Positions 1-8,324 of a stretch of 64,000 nucleotides of DNA are shown piece by piece; position 1 is the first letter of the stretch, and the number at the start of each line of letters is the position of its first letter. The DNA comes from Vulcanimicrobiota bacterium. Its GTDB lineage: Bacteria > Vulcanimicrobiota > Xenobia > Xenobiales > JADMJV01. The stretch covers positions 1 through 64,000 of the forward strand of contig JAFKGI010000031.1 of assembly GCA_017307785.1 (NCBI GenBank), in the 5' to 3' direction. Both the position numbers and the translations under genes were made by a program. The notes below the pieces were generated by a model. That model ran no database searches and had not been told where the DNA came from. It saw only the letters and a list, made by a program, of their open reading frames with translations.

Positions 1-444
1 AATCTTATCGTCATGAACCTTTACGGTTTGTTGTGGTCGGCATTGCGCGGTGGCCGTTGCCAGCCCTATAACAGCGATACCAAGATACGGATTCGCTTGC
101 CCAATCACGTGCGATTCTACTATCCGGAAGCCTCGGTGATCTGCCGTTCCAATCCTTTGGACGAGAGCTTTCAAGACGAGCCGATCGTCGTGGTTGAAGT
201 TTTATCGAAGAGCACCCGGCGACTCGATGAAGGCGAGAAGAAAGATGCCTATCTGACCATCCCATCTCTCGTGAGCTACCTGCTGGTTGAACAGGACTCC
301 CAGGCCGTCCAGGTGTTTCGGCGTACGCCTCAAGGATTCATCCGCGAACTCTACATCGACGGCGTCATCGAACTACCCGAAGTCGGTTGCCGTCTCGCGG
401 TCGCGGACCTTTATCAGGGAATCACGCCCGACCCTGCAGATTGA
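1..444 (+). CDS. Uma2-family (DUF820) endonuclease-like protein, 5' partial
   Basis: The frame is open to the window edge (codons N-L-I-V precede the first Met at 13), so the N-terminus is probably missing; family members are usually about 190 residues and 143 follow that Met. The visible part has the PD-(D/E)xK-like core of Uma2 proteins: YPEASVIC, then EPIVVVEVLSKST with the conserved Glu, then a Lys-containing helix and a YLLVEQDSQAVQVFRR strand. The usual PD before the first strand is PE here. The biological role of the family is unclear, although the fold is that of restriction-type nucleases. Such genes are common as scattered paralogues in cyanobacteria and other large-genome phyla. 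Confidence 0.75.
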   Translation, partial: NLIVMNLYGLLWSALRGGRCQPYNSDTKIRIRLPNHVRFYYPEASVICRSNPLDESFQDEPIVVVEVLSKSTRRLDEGEKKDAYLTIPSLVSYLLVEQDSQAVQVFRRTPQGFIRELYIDGVIELPEVGCRLAVADLYQGITPDPAD

Positions 445-534
445 CCTTCGCAATTCCTTCACAATTTCCCCAGAACTCTCCCGAGCCGTTGGTTAAGCTT
501 GCTCCATCGACACCACGACAGGAGAAAGAACACC

Positions 535-1062
535 ATGAAAACCCAGATTGTAATATTAATTGCCGCTCTTAGCGTGGCTGCTCAGGCCCGCCCTTCCTTC
601 AGCGGTTCCACCCGCGGCGGTCACACCAGTAACGGCTCGGCTCGCGCCTACAACGGCACCGTGACCGGCAGTCGCGGTGGCACTTTGCAGGGCACGGGCG
701 GACGACTGGTCGTTCCTGGCCAGGGCGCGGCTCGCGCCGGGACTTATAACGGCACCGGGGCGAACGGAGGCACCTACCAGTCGCAGGGCGTCAATGTGAT
801 GACCAGACAAGGCGGCTTCCATCAGAACGCCGGCAGCTGGAACGGCCAGAACAGCACGGGCAGCTTCGATAGCAGCGGCTCCTGGAAGGCGGGTCAGGGT
901 GGCCAGAGTTCCAGTTCGGCTGAAGCGACCAGTAAGAAGACGGGCCAGACCTATACGGTCGACAGCAACACCCAGTACGATCCCAATGTGGGTGGCTCTA
1001 CCACCGTGACCACCGGGGGCGGTAAGAGCAAAACGGTCGACTATCCCGCCAAGACTCCCTAG
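535..1062 (+). CDS. small secreted Gly/Ser/Thr/Asn-rich protein
   Basis: The start at 535 is chosen because an AGGAGAAAG ribosome site lies just upstream and the product begins with a signal peptide (MKTQIVILIAALSVAAQA). The mature part is about 155 residues of low complexity, rich in Gly, Ser, Thr and Asn, with short recurring units such as YNGT, GGTYQ and GSWNGQN. It contains no Cys. The composition resembles repetitive beta-structured surface or filament proteins, but no family is recognised. It is followed after 34 nt by another secreted protein on the same strand. Confidence 0.75.
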   Translation: MKTQIVILIAALSVAAQARPSFSGSTRGGHTSNGSARAYNGTVTGSRGGTLQGTGGRLVVPGQGAARAGTYNGTGANGGTYQSQGVNVMTRQGGFHQNAGSWNGQNSTGSFDSSGSWKAGQGGQSSSSAEATSKKTGQTYTVDSNTQYDPNVGGSTTVTTGGGKSKTVDYPAKTP

Positions 1063-1096
1063 AGGCATGGAGCGGGGCGCTCGGGAATTCTATCGG

Positions 1097-1714
1097 ATGA
1101 TACGTTTCCGATGTGCCCTATTGATGATTGTTGTTGCTTCGACTGTGGCCCTGGCCAAGCCCCTTCCCAAGGGCTGGAAGCGCTGTCAGTTTTCTTTACC
1201 GGGCTCCGCCAGAACGACCGGATCGATCGATTTTCCCGTCGCTTTCCATCAGATCCAACCAGGCCAGGAAGCCTACCTGGGCGGAACCGAAAAGCGGCGG
1301 TTTTTGATCGCGCTCCAGGACGGTCCACCCGACGCTCCTGAGAAGTTTCCGGAGGCGGAGCGCAAAGATACCTTCGGTTCCGCCTTTCGCAAGGGATTTT
1401 TCCACGGCTGGGACACCACCCTGACCGGTAGCACACGTACAGGCTACTTCCTGGGGGCCTTTGCGAACTGGCGCAGCTACTTCGTCCAATACTCCCGGCG
1501 GCCGGCGGCCAACTTCAAGCTTTCCGGCTCCAAGTTGGTGCAGGTCAACGGCTGGAAGGGAGAGTTGCAGTCATACTCCAGTCCTCCCGCCAGCGGCCGG
1601 ACCCTCCTGCTGTTGCACCATGGAGTGGCTGTACAGGTCGTGGTCTTCGAGAACGGGCCCCCCTCCAAAGAAGGCCAGGCTTTTATCGACTCTCTGACTT
1701 TGCCCCGGCTCTAA
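1097..1714 (+). CDS. secreted hypothetical protein
   Basis: The chosen start (MIRFRCALLMIVVASTVALA) gives a clear signal peptide; an in-frame ATG lies 30 nt upstream at 1067. The mature protein is about 185 residues and begins KPLPKGWKRCQFSLPG, followed by alternating short hydrophobic strands (for example GRTLLLLHHGVAVQVVVFE near the C-terminus). The pattern looks like the small periplasmic beta-proteins that follow bacterial signal peptides, but I recognise no family. Its stop codon overlaps the stop codon of the convergent M23 peptidase gene by 4 nt. Confidence 0.7.
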   Translation: MIRFRCALLMIVVASTVALAKPLPKGWKRCQFSLPGSARTTGSIDFPVAFHQIQPGQEAYLGGTEKRRFLIALQDGPPDAPEKFPEAERKDTFGSAFRKGFFHGWDTTLTGSTRTGYFLGAFANWRSYFVQYSRRPAANFKLSGSKLVQVNGWKGELQSYSSPPASGRTLLLLHHGVAVQVVVFENGPPSKEGQAFIDSLTLPRL

Positions 1715-2541
1715 AGCGAGGCGGTGGGGCGGCCGTTCGAGGCCAGGAAGGGCTTGGGATCGATCTGCTTGCCGTCGCGGTGAACCTCGTAGTGACAATG
1801 AGGACCGCTGGCCAGTCCGGTTTGCCCCACGTTGGCGATCCACTGGCCCTTCTTGATTTTCTGGCCCTTGGTTACCTTGAGCACTTCACAGTGCGCATAA
1901 AGCGTGCACAGGCCGCTGGGATGCTGTAACTCCACCACCTGTCCGTAACCGCCCAGCCAGTCGCTGCGCAGCACCACGCCGTCGGCGGTGGCGAAGATCT
2001 TGGTGGAGTAGGGGGCGGTGAAGTCGCAGCCCTGGTGAAACTTGCCGATGCCGTAGATGGGATGGACCCGGCAACCAAAGCCGGAGGTCATCTCGCCGGC
2101 GCAGGGGCTGCCGCTGGGGATGGAGCGGCGGAAGAGTTCCTGAGCCGCCTCAGACAGTTGACCGAGCTCGCTCTGCTGGCTGTCGACCAGGCGGCGCAGT
2201 TCCAGGAAACTCTGGCGTAGATGCTGGCGACGGCCGCTGCGGGCGGCCAGCAGGGGGCGCTGAGGAGCCAGCGGTCGGCTTTGCTGCAGCAGGCGACCTA
2301 CGGCCACCAGGTCCAGCTGATGCTTCTCGACTTCCGCCCACAGCTCGCGGGTTTGCTCCTCGGCCATTTTCGAAACATTGTGGAGCTGCTCGCGTTCCTG
2401 ACGCAGGCTGAGTTCTAGCTGTTGGTTGCGCTGCTCGAACTGGGCGATGGTCTGCTGTTGTTGCAGTTCCATTCCCACCAGAGAGAGGAAGAGGACGAGT
2501 AGCACCAGGCAGCGCGTCCGGAATTTGGTCGTAGTGTTCAT
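1711..2541 (-). CDS. M23-family peptidoglycan endopeptidase with coiled-coil N-terminus
   Basis: Cuts peptide cross-links in peptidoglycan. The start at 2541 gives an N-terminal membrane anchor (residues about 9-23), then a Gln/Glu/Arg-rich coiled coil (about 25-135), then an M23 (LytM) domain (about 150-265). All zinc and catalytic residues are visible: the HxGxD motif H169-Q-G-C-D173, H217 in YAH, and H248-x-H250 in GPHCHYEV, so it should be active. The layout (anchor, coiled coil, LytM) resembles EnvC/NlpD-like or cell-shape M23 enzymes. It is divergent from the methyltransferase at 2722. Confidence 0.9.
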   Translation of the reverse strand: MNTTTKFRTRCLVLLVLFLSLVGMELQQQQTIAQFEQRNQQLELSLRQEREQLHNVSKMAEEQTRELWAEVEKHQLDLVAVGRLLQQSRPLAPQRPLLAARSGRRQHLRQSFLELRRLVDSQQSELGQLSEAAQELFRRSIPSGSPCAGEMTSGFGCRVHPIYGIGKFHQGCDFTAPYSTKIFATADGVVLRSDWLGGYGQVVELQHPSGLCTLYAHCEVLKVTKGQKIKKGQWIANVGQTGLASGPHCHYEVHRDGKQIDPKPFLASNGRPTASL

Positions 2542-2721
2542 GGTAGTACCTTGTCGTTTGTAAAGCCTGACCCCCGACTTGAGGCATGGCCTACCCCTCG
2601 ATTCCCAACGATGAAACCTGATGGAAAAATGCTCAAGCTCGGAAGGGCTCGAAGCGACGGTCGGATGGGCGGCTTTGCGCCATATCAAGGATTTTTTCCG
2701 GCGCAGGTAGCAGCTTCCAGG

Positions 2722-3222
2722 ATGAACACAAAAACCTGGGCCGAGCGCTACGCCGGCTGTGATTGCGTAAGTGGCACCGAGGCCAGCACCTTCCTCCGAG
2801 AACACCTGCACTGGCTGCCCCGTGGCAACGCTCTGGACGTGGCCATGGGGGAAGGCCGTAACTCCGCTTTACTGGTGAAAAACGGCTTCGACGTGCTGGG
2901 AGTGGAGCGCGAGCCCATCGCTATCGAGCGAGCCCGGGCTCGCTGTGGCGAGGGTCTGCAGGCTCTGCAGCTGGACCTGGAGGCTGGTTGGCGACCCGAG
3001 CCGCAGGCCTACGAACTGGTGGTGGTCATCAACTATCTGCAGCGTGACCTCTTCGAGTCCTTGCAGGATGCCTTGAAGCCCGGTGGAGCGCTGATTTACG
3101 AGTCCCGCACGGTGGGCAACTTTGCTCTGCAGAGCAACGAACTGCTAAGAGTCTTTCCGAAACTGCGCGTTGCCGCCTACCGCGAATGGGACAACCGCGC
3201 CAGCTTCCTAGGGTTTCGTTGA
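2722..3222 (+). CDS. class I SAM-dependent methyltransferase
   Basis: A protein of about 166 residues with a TehB-like methyltransferase core. It has motif I in LDVAMGEGRNSALL, an acidic post-I residue in LGVERE, and a motif IV-like strand in YELVVVINYLQ, then LKPGGALIYES. The N-terminal WAERYAG and the WLP before motif I are typical of small TehB/UbiE-like enzymes. The substrate is unknown. The start at 2722 fits the family's usual beginning; the frame is open further upstream without family-like sequence. The 3' end overlaps the convergent FAD oxidoreductase gene by 15 nt. Confidence 0.85.
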   Translation: MNTKTWAERYAGCDCVSGTEASTFLREHLHWLPRGNALDVAMGEGRNSALLVKNGFDVLGVEREPIAIERARARCGEGLQALQLDLEAGWRPEPQAYELVVVINYLQRDLFESLQDALKPGGALIYESRTVGNFALQSNELLRVFPKLRVAAYREWDNRASFLGFR

Positions 3223-4461
3223 GCAGATGTAGGTGACGTTGTCCTCGAGTTGCTTGACGCGGCCTTCGAGTTCGTCGCTGCCGGCCACGTGCCAGGCCTT
3301 GGTGGCCAGGGTGCTGCGGATGTCGTAGTCCTGCAGCGCCTGTTCGCGCGTGAAGCCGCGAATGTTGATGTTGTCGACTACCTGCTCGAGATTGTAGACG
3401 TCGGTGGTCAAGGCTAGATTCAATCCGCCGCTGACCCAGACCGAGCCGGTGCGCAGCGAGTCTCCGATGAGCACCACATTTTCTCCGGCGGTGGCGGCGG
3501 CGGCCCGCTTGTTCTGCACAATGGTCATCTGACCGGAACCCCAACCGATGTCCTCCGGCGTGATCTTCTGGTTCATCAGCAGGGTGGCGCGGTCGGCCAG
3601 GTAGCGATCGCGTTCCTCGACGGACATGGTCTGCAGACTGGCGTCGCCCTCCACCGAAACCCAGGTGCTGGGATATTTGGAGTGACCGGTGGCCATCATG
3701 TGAATCAGTTGATTGCCGTCGTGCAGGCCGACTTTGCGGAAGTCCGGCCCGATCGACTTGTCGATCAGTCCTCCGAGATAATAGCGGGGTGTGGATTCTT
3801 CCAGGAATTCAATGTTCAGGGCCCGGCGGGTGGGGCTATTGGCGCCGTCGGCCACGATCACCAGGTCGGGTTGGCCCATTCCTTCGGCCGGGCCGCCGTC
3901 TACAGGACGGGCCACCACCGAATACATTCCATTGGAGTTAGACTGCAGCTCGGCCGTCTGACCTTCCAGAAACAGCACGCCCATTCTCTGGGACTTGTCG
4001 AAAAGAGCTTTTTCCACATCGCTGATGCGCACCTGGCCCACCGAGGCTTCTCCCAGGGTCAGGTCGGCCTGTCCGTGCAGCGGTTGCCACTTGGATTCAC
4101 AGACCGGGTGCTCTTCCCAGCCGGAAGCCTGTCGGACTTGTTCGTAGACTCCCAGATCGCGTAGAGAATGAAGCGTATCCTCTCGGGCGTTCAGATGGTG
4201 TGGACGAGAGTAGTTGGGCGACCGCATCTCCAGGATGGTCACCTTCATGCCACGTTCCGCCAGCTTGATGGCGGCCGCCAGACCGGCCGGTCCGCCCCCG
4301 ATGATCAGGGCGTTTTCGATGGCCCGATGCTCGATGAGCCCGGTGGGGGGAAAGAGAAATTGGGGAGGGACGAGCGACAGTTGCACTTTGTCGCCCAGGG
4401 TTTCCACGCGGGGCGAGGGTGCCGCCATGGCGGGCAGCACGGTTCGAACGGGCCCCCTCAT
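3208..4461 (-). CDS. FAD-dependent oxidoreductase (aromatic hydroxylase-type fold)
   Basis: About 417 residues with the PHBH-type flavoprotein layout. The dinucleotide-binding motif IIGGGPAGLAAAIKLAERG lies near residue 55. An acidic second-strand end (TILEMRS) follows, and the late FAD-ribityl motif is in VVLIGDSLRTG. These enzymes use FAD and NAD(P)H to oxidise small aromatics, quinones or isoprenoids; the substrate cannot be told. There is an extra segment of about 45 residues before the GxGxxG. ATG at 4461 is preferred over GTG at 4476, because GGAGGT lies upstream of the ATG but overlaps the GTG. Confidence 0.8.
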   Translation of the reverse strand: MRGPVRTVLPAMAAPSPRVETLGDKVQLSLVPPQFLFPPTGLIEHRAIENALIIGGGPAGLAAAIKLAERGMKVTILEMRSPNYSRPHHLNAREDTLHSLRDLGVYEQVRQASGWEEHPVCESKWQPLHGQADLTLGEASVGQVRISDVEKALFDKSQRMGVLFLEGQTAELQSNSNGMYSVVARPVDGGPAEGMGQPDLVIVADGANSPTRRALNIEFLEESTPRYYLGGLIDKSIGPDFRKVGLHDGNQLIHMMATGHSKYPSTWVSVEGDASLQTMSVEERDRYLADRATLLMNQKITPEDIGWGSGQMTIVQNKRAAAATAGENVVLIGDSLRTGSVWVSGGLNLALTTDVYNLEQVVDNINIRGFTREQALQDYDIRSTLATKAWHVAGSDELEGRVKQLEDNVTYICSTKP

Positions 4462-4605
4462 TGGCGTAATCTTCACCTCCAGATAGTATTTAGAAAGTCT
4501 GAAAGAACCATGAAAAGAGGCACTCCGATCCCGGCGTTATGGGACCCGCAGCCCTGTGGCGGGTCGGAAACCTCGTGTAGATTTGGGTTACGGAGGACGG
4601 ATGCT

Positions 4606-4743
4606 ATGGATAAGCCCCAAGATATTAAGCCGGTTGAACGCGCCAAGAAGGACTGGGAAGAGATGGAAGAGGAGATCGAGACCAAGGCTCACGATCTCGT
4701 GGCCAACACTCCCAGTCGCGCGGACGACGAAGAAGAGAAGTAG
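4606..4743 (+). CDS. 45-residue acidic small protein
   Basis: A very small gene with a good ribosome site (CGGAGGAC, 7 nt before the ATG). The product is highly charged (MDKPQDIKPVERAKKDWEEM to DDEEEK), predicted helical and soluble, with an acidic tail. A strong hairpin follows 9 nt after the stop, so it looks like a discrete transcription unit. No family is recognised. Coding is supported mainly by the ribosome site and the hairpin placement. Confidence 0.6.
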   Translation: MDKPQDIKPVERAKKDWEEMEEEIETKAHDLVANTPSRADDEEEK

Positions 4744-4751
4744 CCTGCACG

Positions 4752-4784
4752 GCCGGTAGCGAGGATTCGCTACCGGCTGTTTGC
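4752..4784 (+). terminator. rho-independent-type hairpin after the 45-residue protein gene
   Basis: Perfect 11-bp inverted repeat GCCGGTAGCGA / TCGCTACCGGC with a GGAT loop (4752-4777), followed by a modest T-rich stretch. It is placed directly after the stop at 4743. Confidence 0.7.
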
Positions 4785-4825
4785 ATAATTTGGAAAACTT
4801 TCAGGGTGCTCTCGTAAGCTGAGGT

Positions 4826-5905
4826 ATGCAGATTCAGAGCCAACCTTCCACGCAGTTCGCGCGGACGCTTAATAGAGCGCCGCAGCCGAACAATCCCCAG
4901 CCACCGGCGGAAAAACCCGACCTGTGGAACGACGGACGTCCCTGGAACCACTACAATCAGCCGGCCGCGCTGGTTGCCAGCGACAAAGACGGGCGTCAGA
5001 CCCTGAGCGGTTTCCGCTGGGGCTGGACCGAAGCCCCCGACAAGAAAGACTGGGAACCCCACTTTCAAAATACCACCGTCGACACGAAAAAGCTGAAAGA
5101 CGTCCACTTTTATCTCGAGCATTTCTACCCGGCTGGTCATGCCGCGCTGGTTTTCGAATTCGACGGCCCGGCCGTGCAGGGCGCCGACGGCAAGTCCACC
5201 AACAAACTGGTCTATTCCATTGAGGCCCGCCGCAAAGAAGGCGAAACCTGGACGGCGGCGCGCGGCCTGCAAAAGACCATGGGCATCGTCCATCAATTGA
5301 TGACTTTCGAAGACGCCGAGCAGTGGGTCACTCGCCGCCAGGCCGCCAGTTTGGAAACGCGTCGTCTCGACCTGAGTGAGGAAGAGAAGCAGCGCATGCT
5401 GAATACCGCCTTGAAGGAAGCGGTGGCCGATCGCACTGGCGAGTACTACCATACGACTCGCAATTCTTGCTACTCGGGCTTACAAAAAGTGATGTGCAAA
5501 GCTCTGCCCGAAAAAGGCATCATGATGATGAGCCCGCTCACCGCCGGCCTGATCATGCGTCCCGACGACTTCATGACCAGTCAATACAACACGGTGCTCA
5601 AGCGCATGCACATTCATTCGCGCGAGACCGCCCAGTGCTACGTGCCGGACGCCCAGATGCACCCCGAAAAGCGGGCCGAGCGTCTGCAGAAACTTTCCCA
5701 GCCGGAGTGGATCAACGGCATTGCCCGCCAGTCCTGGTTCCCCACCGCCGCCCGCTTGACCGGTGGTGCGCTGGGTGCCAGCCTGGGCGCCGCCCTGAGC
5801 CACAATGTGCTGGTCGCCGGAGTGGCCAGCTACGTGGCTTATCGAGGCGCGGGCATTGCCGCCGACCTGGTCGAGGGCAACGCCACCCGCAACATCGCTA
5901 ACTAA
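4826..5905 (+). CDS. DUF4105-like (Lnb N-terminal domain-like) protein with Gly/Ala-rich C-terminal hydrophobic segment
   Basis: A 359-residue product with no signal peptide. Residues about 90-225 carry DUF4105-like landmarks: HFYPAGHAALVFEF with a conserved GH, KLVYSIEARR, a LTF-D--W-R region, and YYHTTRNSCYSGLQ with the N/C pair near a catalytic-like Cys. The C-terminal 50 residues (TGGALGASLGAALSHNVLVAG onward) form one or two Gly/Ala-rich hydrophobic helices. The first residues, MQIQSQPSTQF, resemble the start of the M20 peptidase at 27338 (MQIQSSNFSSP). The function is unknown; the domain occurs in proteins acting on the cell envelope. Confidence 0.6.
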   Translation: MQIQSQPSTQFARTLNRAPQPNNPQPPAEKPDLWNDGRPWNHYNQPAALVASDKDGRQTLSGFRWGWTEAPDKKDWEPHFQNTTVDTKKLKDVHFYLEHFYPAGHAALVFEFDGPAVQGADGKSTNKLVYSIEARRKEGETWTAARGLQKTMGIVHQLMTFEDAEQWVTRRQAASLETRRLDLSEEEKQRMLNTALKEAVADRTGEYYHTTRNSCYSGLQKVMCKALPEKGIMMMSPLTAGLIMRPDDFMTSQYNTVLKRMHIHSRETAQCYVPDAQMHPEKRAERLQKLSQPEWINGIARQSWFPTAARLTGGALGASLGAALSHNVLVAGVASYVAYRGAGIAADLVEGNATRNIAN

Positions 5906-6249
5906 GCGGGAAGCTTGAAGTGAGGGTTCTCGATGATCCCCAGGGCATTGCCCTGGGGATCTCTCACGATCGCCACCCAGATGCCGCCGCCCACGTCCTT
6001 GGGCTCATCTTGAGCGGTGGCTCCTTTGGCCAGCAGATCTTTCCAGGCCTCCTGAATGCTTTCCACACCCCAATAGGTCTCGGTGGTCTTGCCGTCGGGA
6101 ACCAGTCCTAGTTCATAGCCTCCCACGTTGAATCCGACGTAGAATGGCTCGTCAAAGTAAGGCGCAAAGCCCAGCGTTTTTTCGTACCAGGCCTTGCCAG
6201 CGGCCAAGTCGGCCGCGGGATAGATAACGGTGCGTAATCCTAAGAACAT
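5902..6249 (-). CDS. VOC-family (glyoxalase/bleomycin-resistance fold) protein
   Basis: A single 115-residue vicinal-oxygen-chelate protein. Its two beta-alpha-beta-beta-beta halves are recognisable: TVIYPAADLAAGKAWYEKTLGF, then YFDEPFYVGFNVGGYELGL, then WVAIVRDPQGNALGIIENP. Members bind metals or small molecules, for example as lyases, dioxygenases or drug binders; this one's ligand is unknown. A strong ribosome site (AAGGAG) lies 6 nt before the ATG. The gene begins inside the last 10 nt of the subtilase gene on the same strand, so the two are probably translationally coupled. It ends with a 4-nt convergent overlap. Confidence 0.85.
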   Translation of the reverse strand: MFLGLRTVIYPAADLAAGKAWYEKTLGFAPYFDEPFYVGFNVGGYELGLVPDGKTTETYWGVESIQEAWKDLLAKGATAQDEPKDVGGGIWVAIVRDPQGNALGIIENPHFKLPA

Positions 6250-7616
6250 GCTTTTCTCCTTCTAACGGCCACTGCGGCCAAAACTGCCAGGAAGATTGCG
6301 CACGGTAGTTGCCGCTGCAGTTGTTGATAAGCGGCCACTTCCTGAGCCCGAGCCACGGCTCGACCGGCATCGACAATACCCGCCCCGTAGCCCTGCTTTT
6401 GCCCTTTGGCTCCCTTGGAGCGAGCGGTTTCCTTCAAGATTTTCTCGACTGCCTCCGGTCCCTCGACGCCGGTTGACTGGATCAGGGCAGCCACGCCGGC
6501 CACGTGGGCCGCCGCCATCGAAGTCCCGGACCACTGATAGTAACCCGAAGTGCGCGCGTCGCCCTGGCGAATGGTGTTCTGGGTGATGCCGCTGTAGTCG
6601 GTCTGGCGATTCTGTCCGCCCGGCGCGGCGATGTCGATCTTCGGTCCGCGCGTGGTGTAACTGGTCAGCTTCTCCTTGTAGTCGACGGCCGAGACGGCAA
6701 TCACCTCGGGATAAGCGGCGGGGTAGGGGACCTCTTCATTGGGTTTCACTCCGGTGGCTGCGATGATGACCGCTCCCTGAGCGCGAGCATGCCGGATGGC
6801 CTCGTGAAGCACATCACTGGGTTTCGGCCCGCCCAGACCCAGCACGATAACATGCGCCTTGCGGTCACCCGCCAGGCGAATGCCCGCGGCCACGTCAGCC
6901 ATGGTTCCGCGCCCCTGGCGGTCCAGCACCTTGAAGGGCATAATCTGCGTTTCATAAGCAATACCGGCCGCGCCCTTGCCGTTGTTGGTGGACTGGGCGA
7001 TGGTGCCGGCCATATGGCTGCCCTGCCCCAGTTCGTCCATGGCTTCCACCCGATCGCGCACAAAGTCATAGCCTTCCAGCACTTTCAGTCCCTGGAGGTC
7101 CTCCAACTGGTGATGTCCCTCGGCGTTCCAGTAGGCCAGACCGGTATCCACCATGGCCACGCGCACGTTCTGTCCGGCGTTCTGCTTCCAGCCGCCCTCC
7201 ACGTTGATCATGTGAAGGTTCCACTGAATCTTATAAAGCGGATCATCTGGAAACTTTTGGGCGGAGGAATAGCCTGTGGCCGGACCCGCTTCGGAAGCGA
7301 CCGCGCACACGTAGTTGGGGCTGACGGCCGTGACCCGATCGTCCTTGCGCAGAGCCGTCAGCGTTTCCTCGAGTTGACTCTCGTCCAGACGGGCAACCAT
7401 CAGCTTGTCTCGGCGCGAGTGGACCGACACAAATTCCAGCTGGAAGCCGTAATCGTGGGCCAGTGCTTCCGGATCGGCACTGTCCACCAGATCCAGCAGC
7501 AGCATTCCTTCAATGCGCCCATCCACGACCGGCCCCCAGGTGCTCTCGGCCACGTTCTGCGCCTGCGCTTGAGCTAAAACCGCACCCACCAGCGCGGCAC
7601 ATAGCAGTTTCCTCAT
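6240..7616 (-). CDS. secreted S8 (subtilisin-like) peptidase lacking the usual oxyanion Asn
   Basis: A 458-residue exported protease. It has a signal peptide (residues 1-20), an I9-like propeptide region (about 25-105), and a catalytic domain with D157 (VAMVDTGL), H201 (GQGSHMAGT) and S366 (SGTSMAAAHVAG). It ends in a short hydrophobic helix followed by RRRK, resembling a C-terminal membrane anchor. Where subtilases have AAAGN with the oxyanion-hole Asn, this protein reads AATGVKPNEE, so the Asn is replaced by Val290 or displaced. SGTSMAAPH is SGTSMAAAH. A GGAGGA ribosome site lies 8 nt before the ATG. It overlaps the VOC gene and follows the O-methyltransferase gene by 25 nt. Confidence 0.9.
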   Translation of the reverse strand: MRKLLCAALVGAVLAQAQAQNVAESTWGPVVDGRIEGMLLLDLVDSADPEALAHDYGFQLEFVSVHSRRDKLMVARLDESQLEETLTALRKDDRVTAVSPNYVCAVASEAGPATGYSSAQKFPDDPLYKIQWNLHMINVEGGWKQNAGQNVRVAMVDTGLAYWNAEGHHQLEDLQGLKVLEGYDFVRDRVEAMDELGQGSHMAGTIAQSTNNGKGAAGIAYETQIMPFKVLDRQGRGTMADVAAGIRLAGDRKAHVIVLGLGGPKPSDVLHEAIRHARAQGAVIIAATGVKPNEEVPYPAAYPEVIAVSAVDYKEKLTSYTTRGPKIDIAAPGGQNRQTDYSGITQNTIRQGDARTSGYYQWSGTSMAAAHVAGVAALIQSTGVEGPEAVEKILKETARSKGAKGQKQGYGAGIVDAGRAVARAQEVAAYQQLQRQLPCAIFLAVLAAVAVRRRKACS

Positions 7617-7641
7617 TGGAATCGTCCTCCCCGAAGTGAAA

Positions 7642-8286
7642 TTAGCGTTTGCGGGCCAGCGTCAAACCGTCCGCCAGCGGCAGCATACTGATAGAAAATC
7701 GCGAATCGGCCTGGAGCTTGCGATTCAGGGCCCGCAGCGCCTCCGTGTCCGGATCGTTTACGGCAGGATCGGCCACCGCTCCCGACCACAGCACATTGTC
7801 GAGCAGAATCAGCCCGCCCGGGCGCAGCAACCCGTAGGCCGCCTCCAGGTAGCCATCGTAATTGCTCTTGTCCGCGTCAATAAAGGCCAGATCATACGGA
7901 CCTTCCAGAGTCTTCAAGGTCTCCAGCGCCGGGCCCAGGTGCAGCTGAATCTTATGCTGCTGACCCGCCTCCGCCCAGTAACGCCGCGCCACCGCCGTGG
8001 TCTCCGCGTCCACATCGCAAGTATCGATGCGACCCTCGTCCGCCAGTGCCAGACTCATCGCCAGCGAACTATAGCCCGTAAAACAGCCGACCTCGAGAAT
8101 GCGGCGACAACCCAGCAACTCAACCAGCAAAGCCATAAACTGACCCTGCTCCGGCGCAATCTGCATCCCGCTGCGTGGATGAGCAGCCGTCTCCTCGCGC
8201 AGCTTGCGCAACACCTCGGGCTCCCGTAGTGAAACCGAGTGCAGATAATCGACCAGCCGGTCGTCGAGGGTCAGTGCTTTGGACAT
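7642..8286 (-). CDS. class I O-methyltransferase (caffeoyl-CoA OMT-like)
   Basis: A full-length 214-residue SAM-dependent O-methyltransferase of the CCoAOMT/YrrM type. Recognisable parts are an N-terminal helical segment, MQIAPEQGQFMALL, motif I ILEVGCFTGYSSLAM, the metal-binding FIDADKSNY, LLRPGGLILLDNVLW, and a conserved C-terminal LPLADGLTLARK. Members methylate catechol-like hydroxyls using a divalent metal; the substrate is unknown. It is the first gene of a minus-strand run leading to the subtilase and VOC genes. Confidence 0.9.
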   Translation of the reverse strand: MSKALTLDDRLVDYLHSVSLREPEVLRKLREETAAHPRSGMQIAPEQGQFMALLVELLGCRRILEVGCFTGYSSLAMSLALADEGRIDTCDVDAETTAVARRYWAEAGQQHKIQLHLGPALETLKTLEGPYDLAFIDADKSNYDGYLEAAYGLLRPGGLILLDNVLWSGAVADPAVNDPDTEALRALNRKLQADSRFSISMLPLADGLTLARKR

Positions 8287-8324
8287 ACCAAGGGCTTTTT
8301 TCCGACCGCCGGGAATCCCTACCC

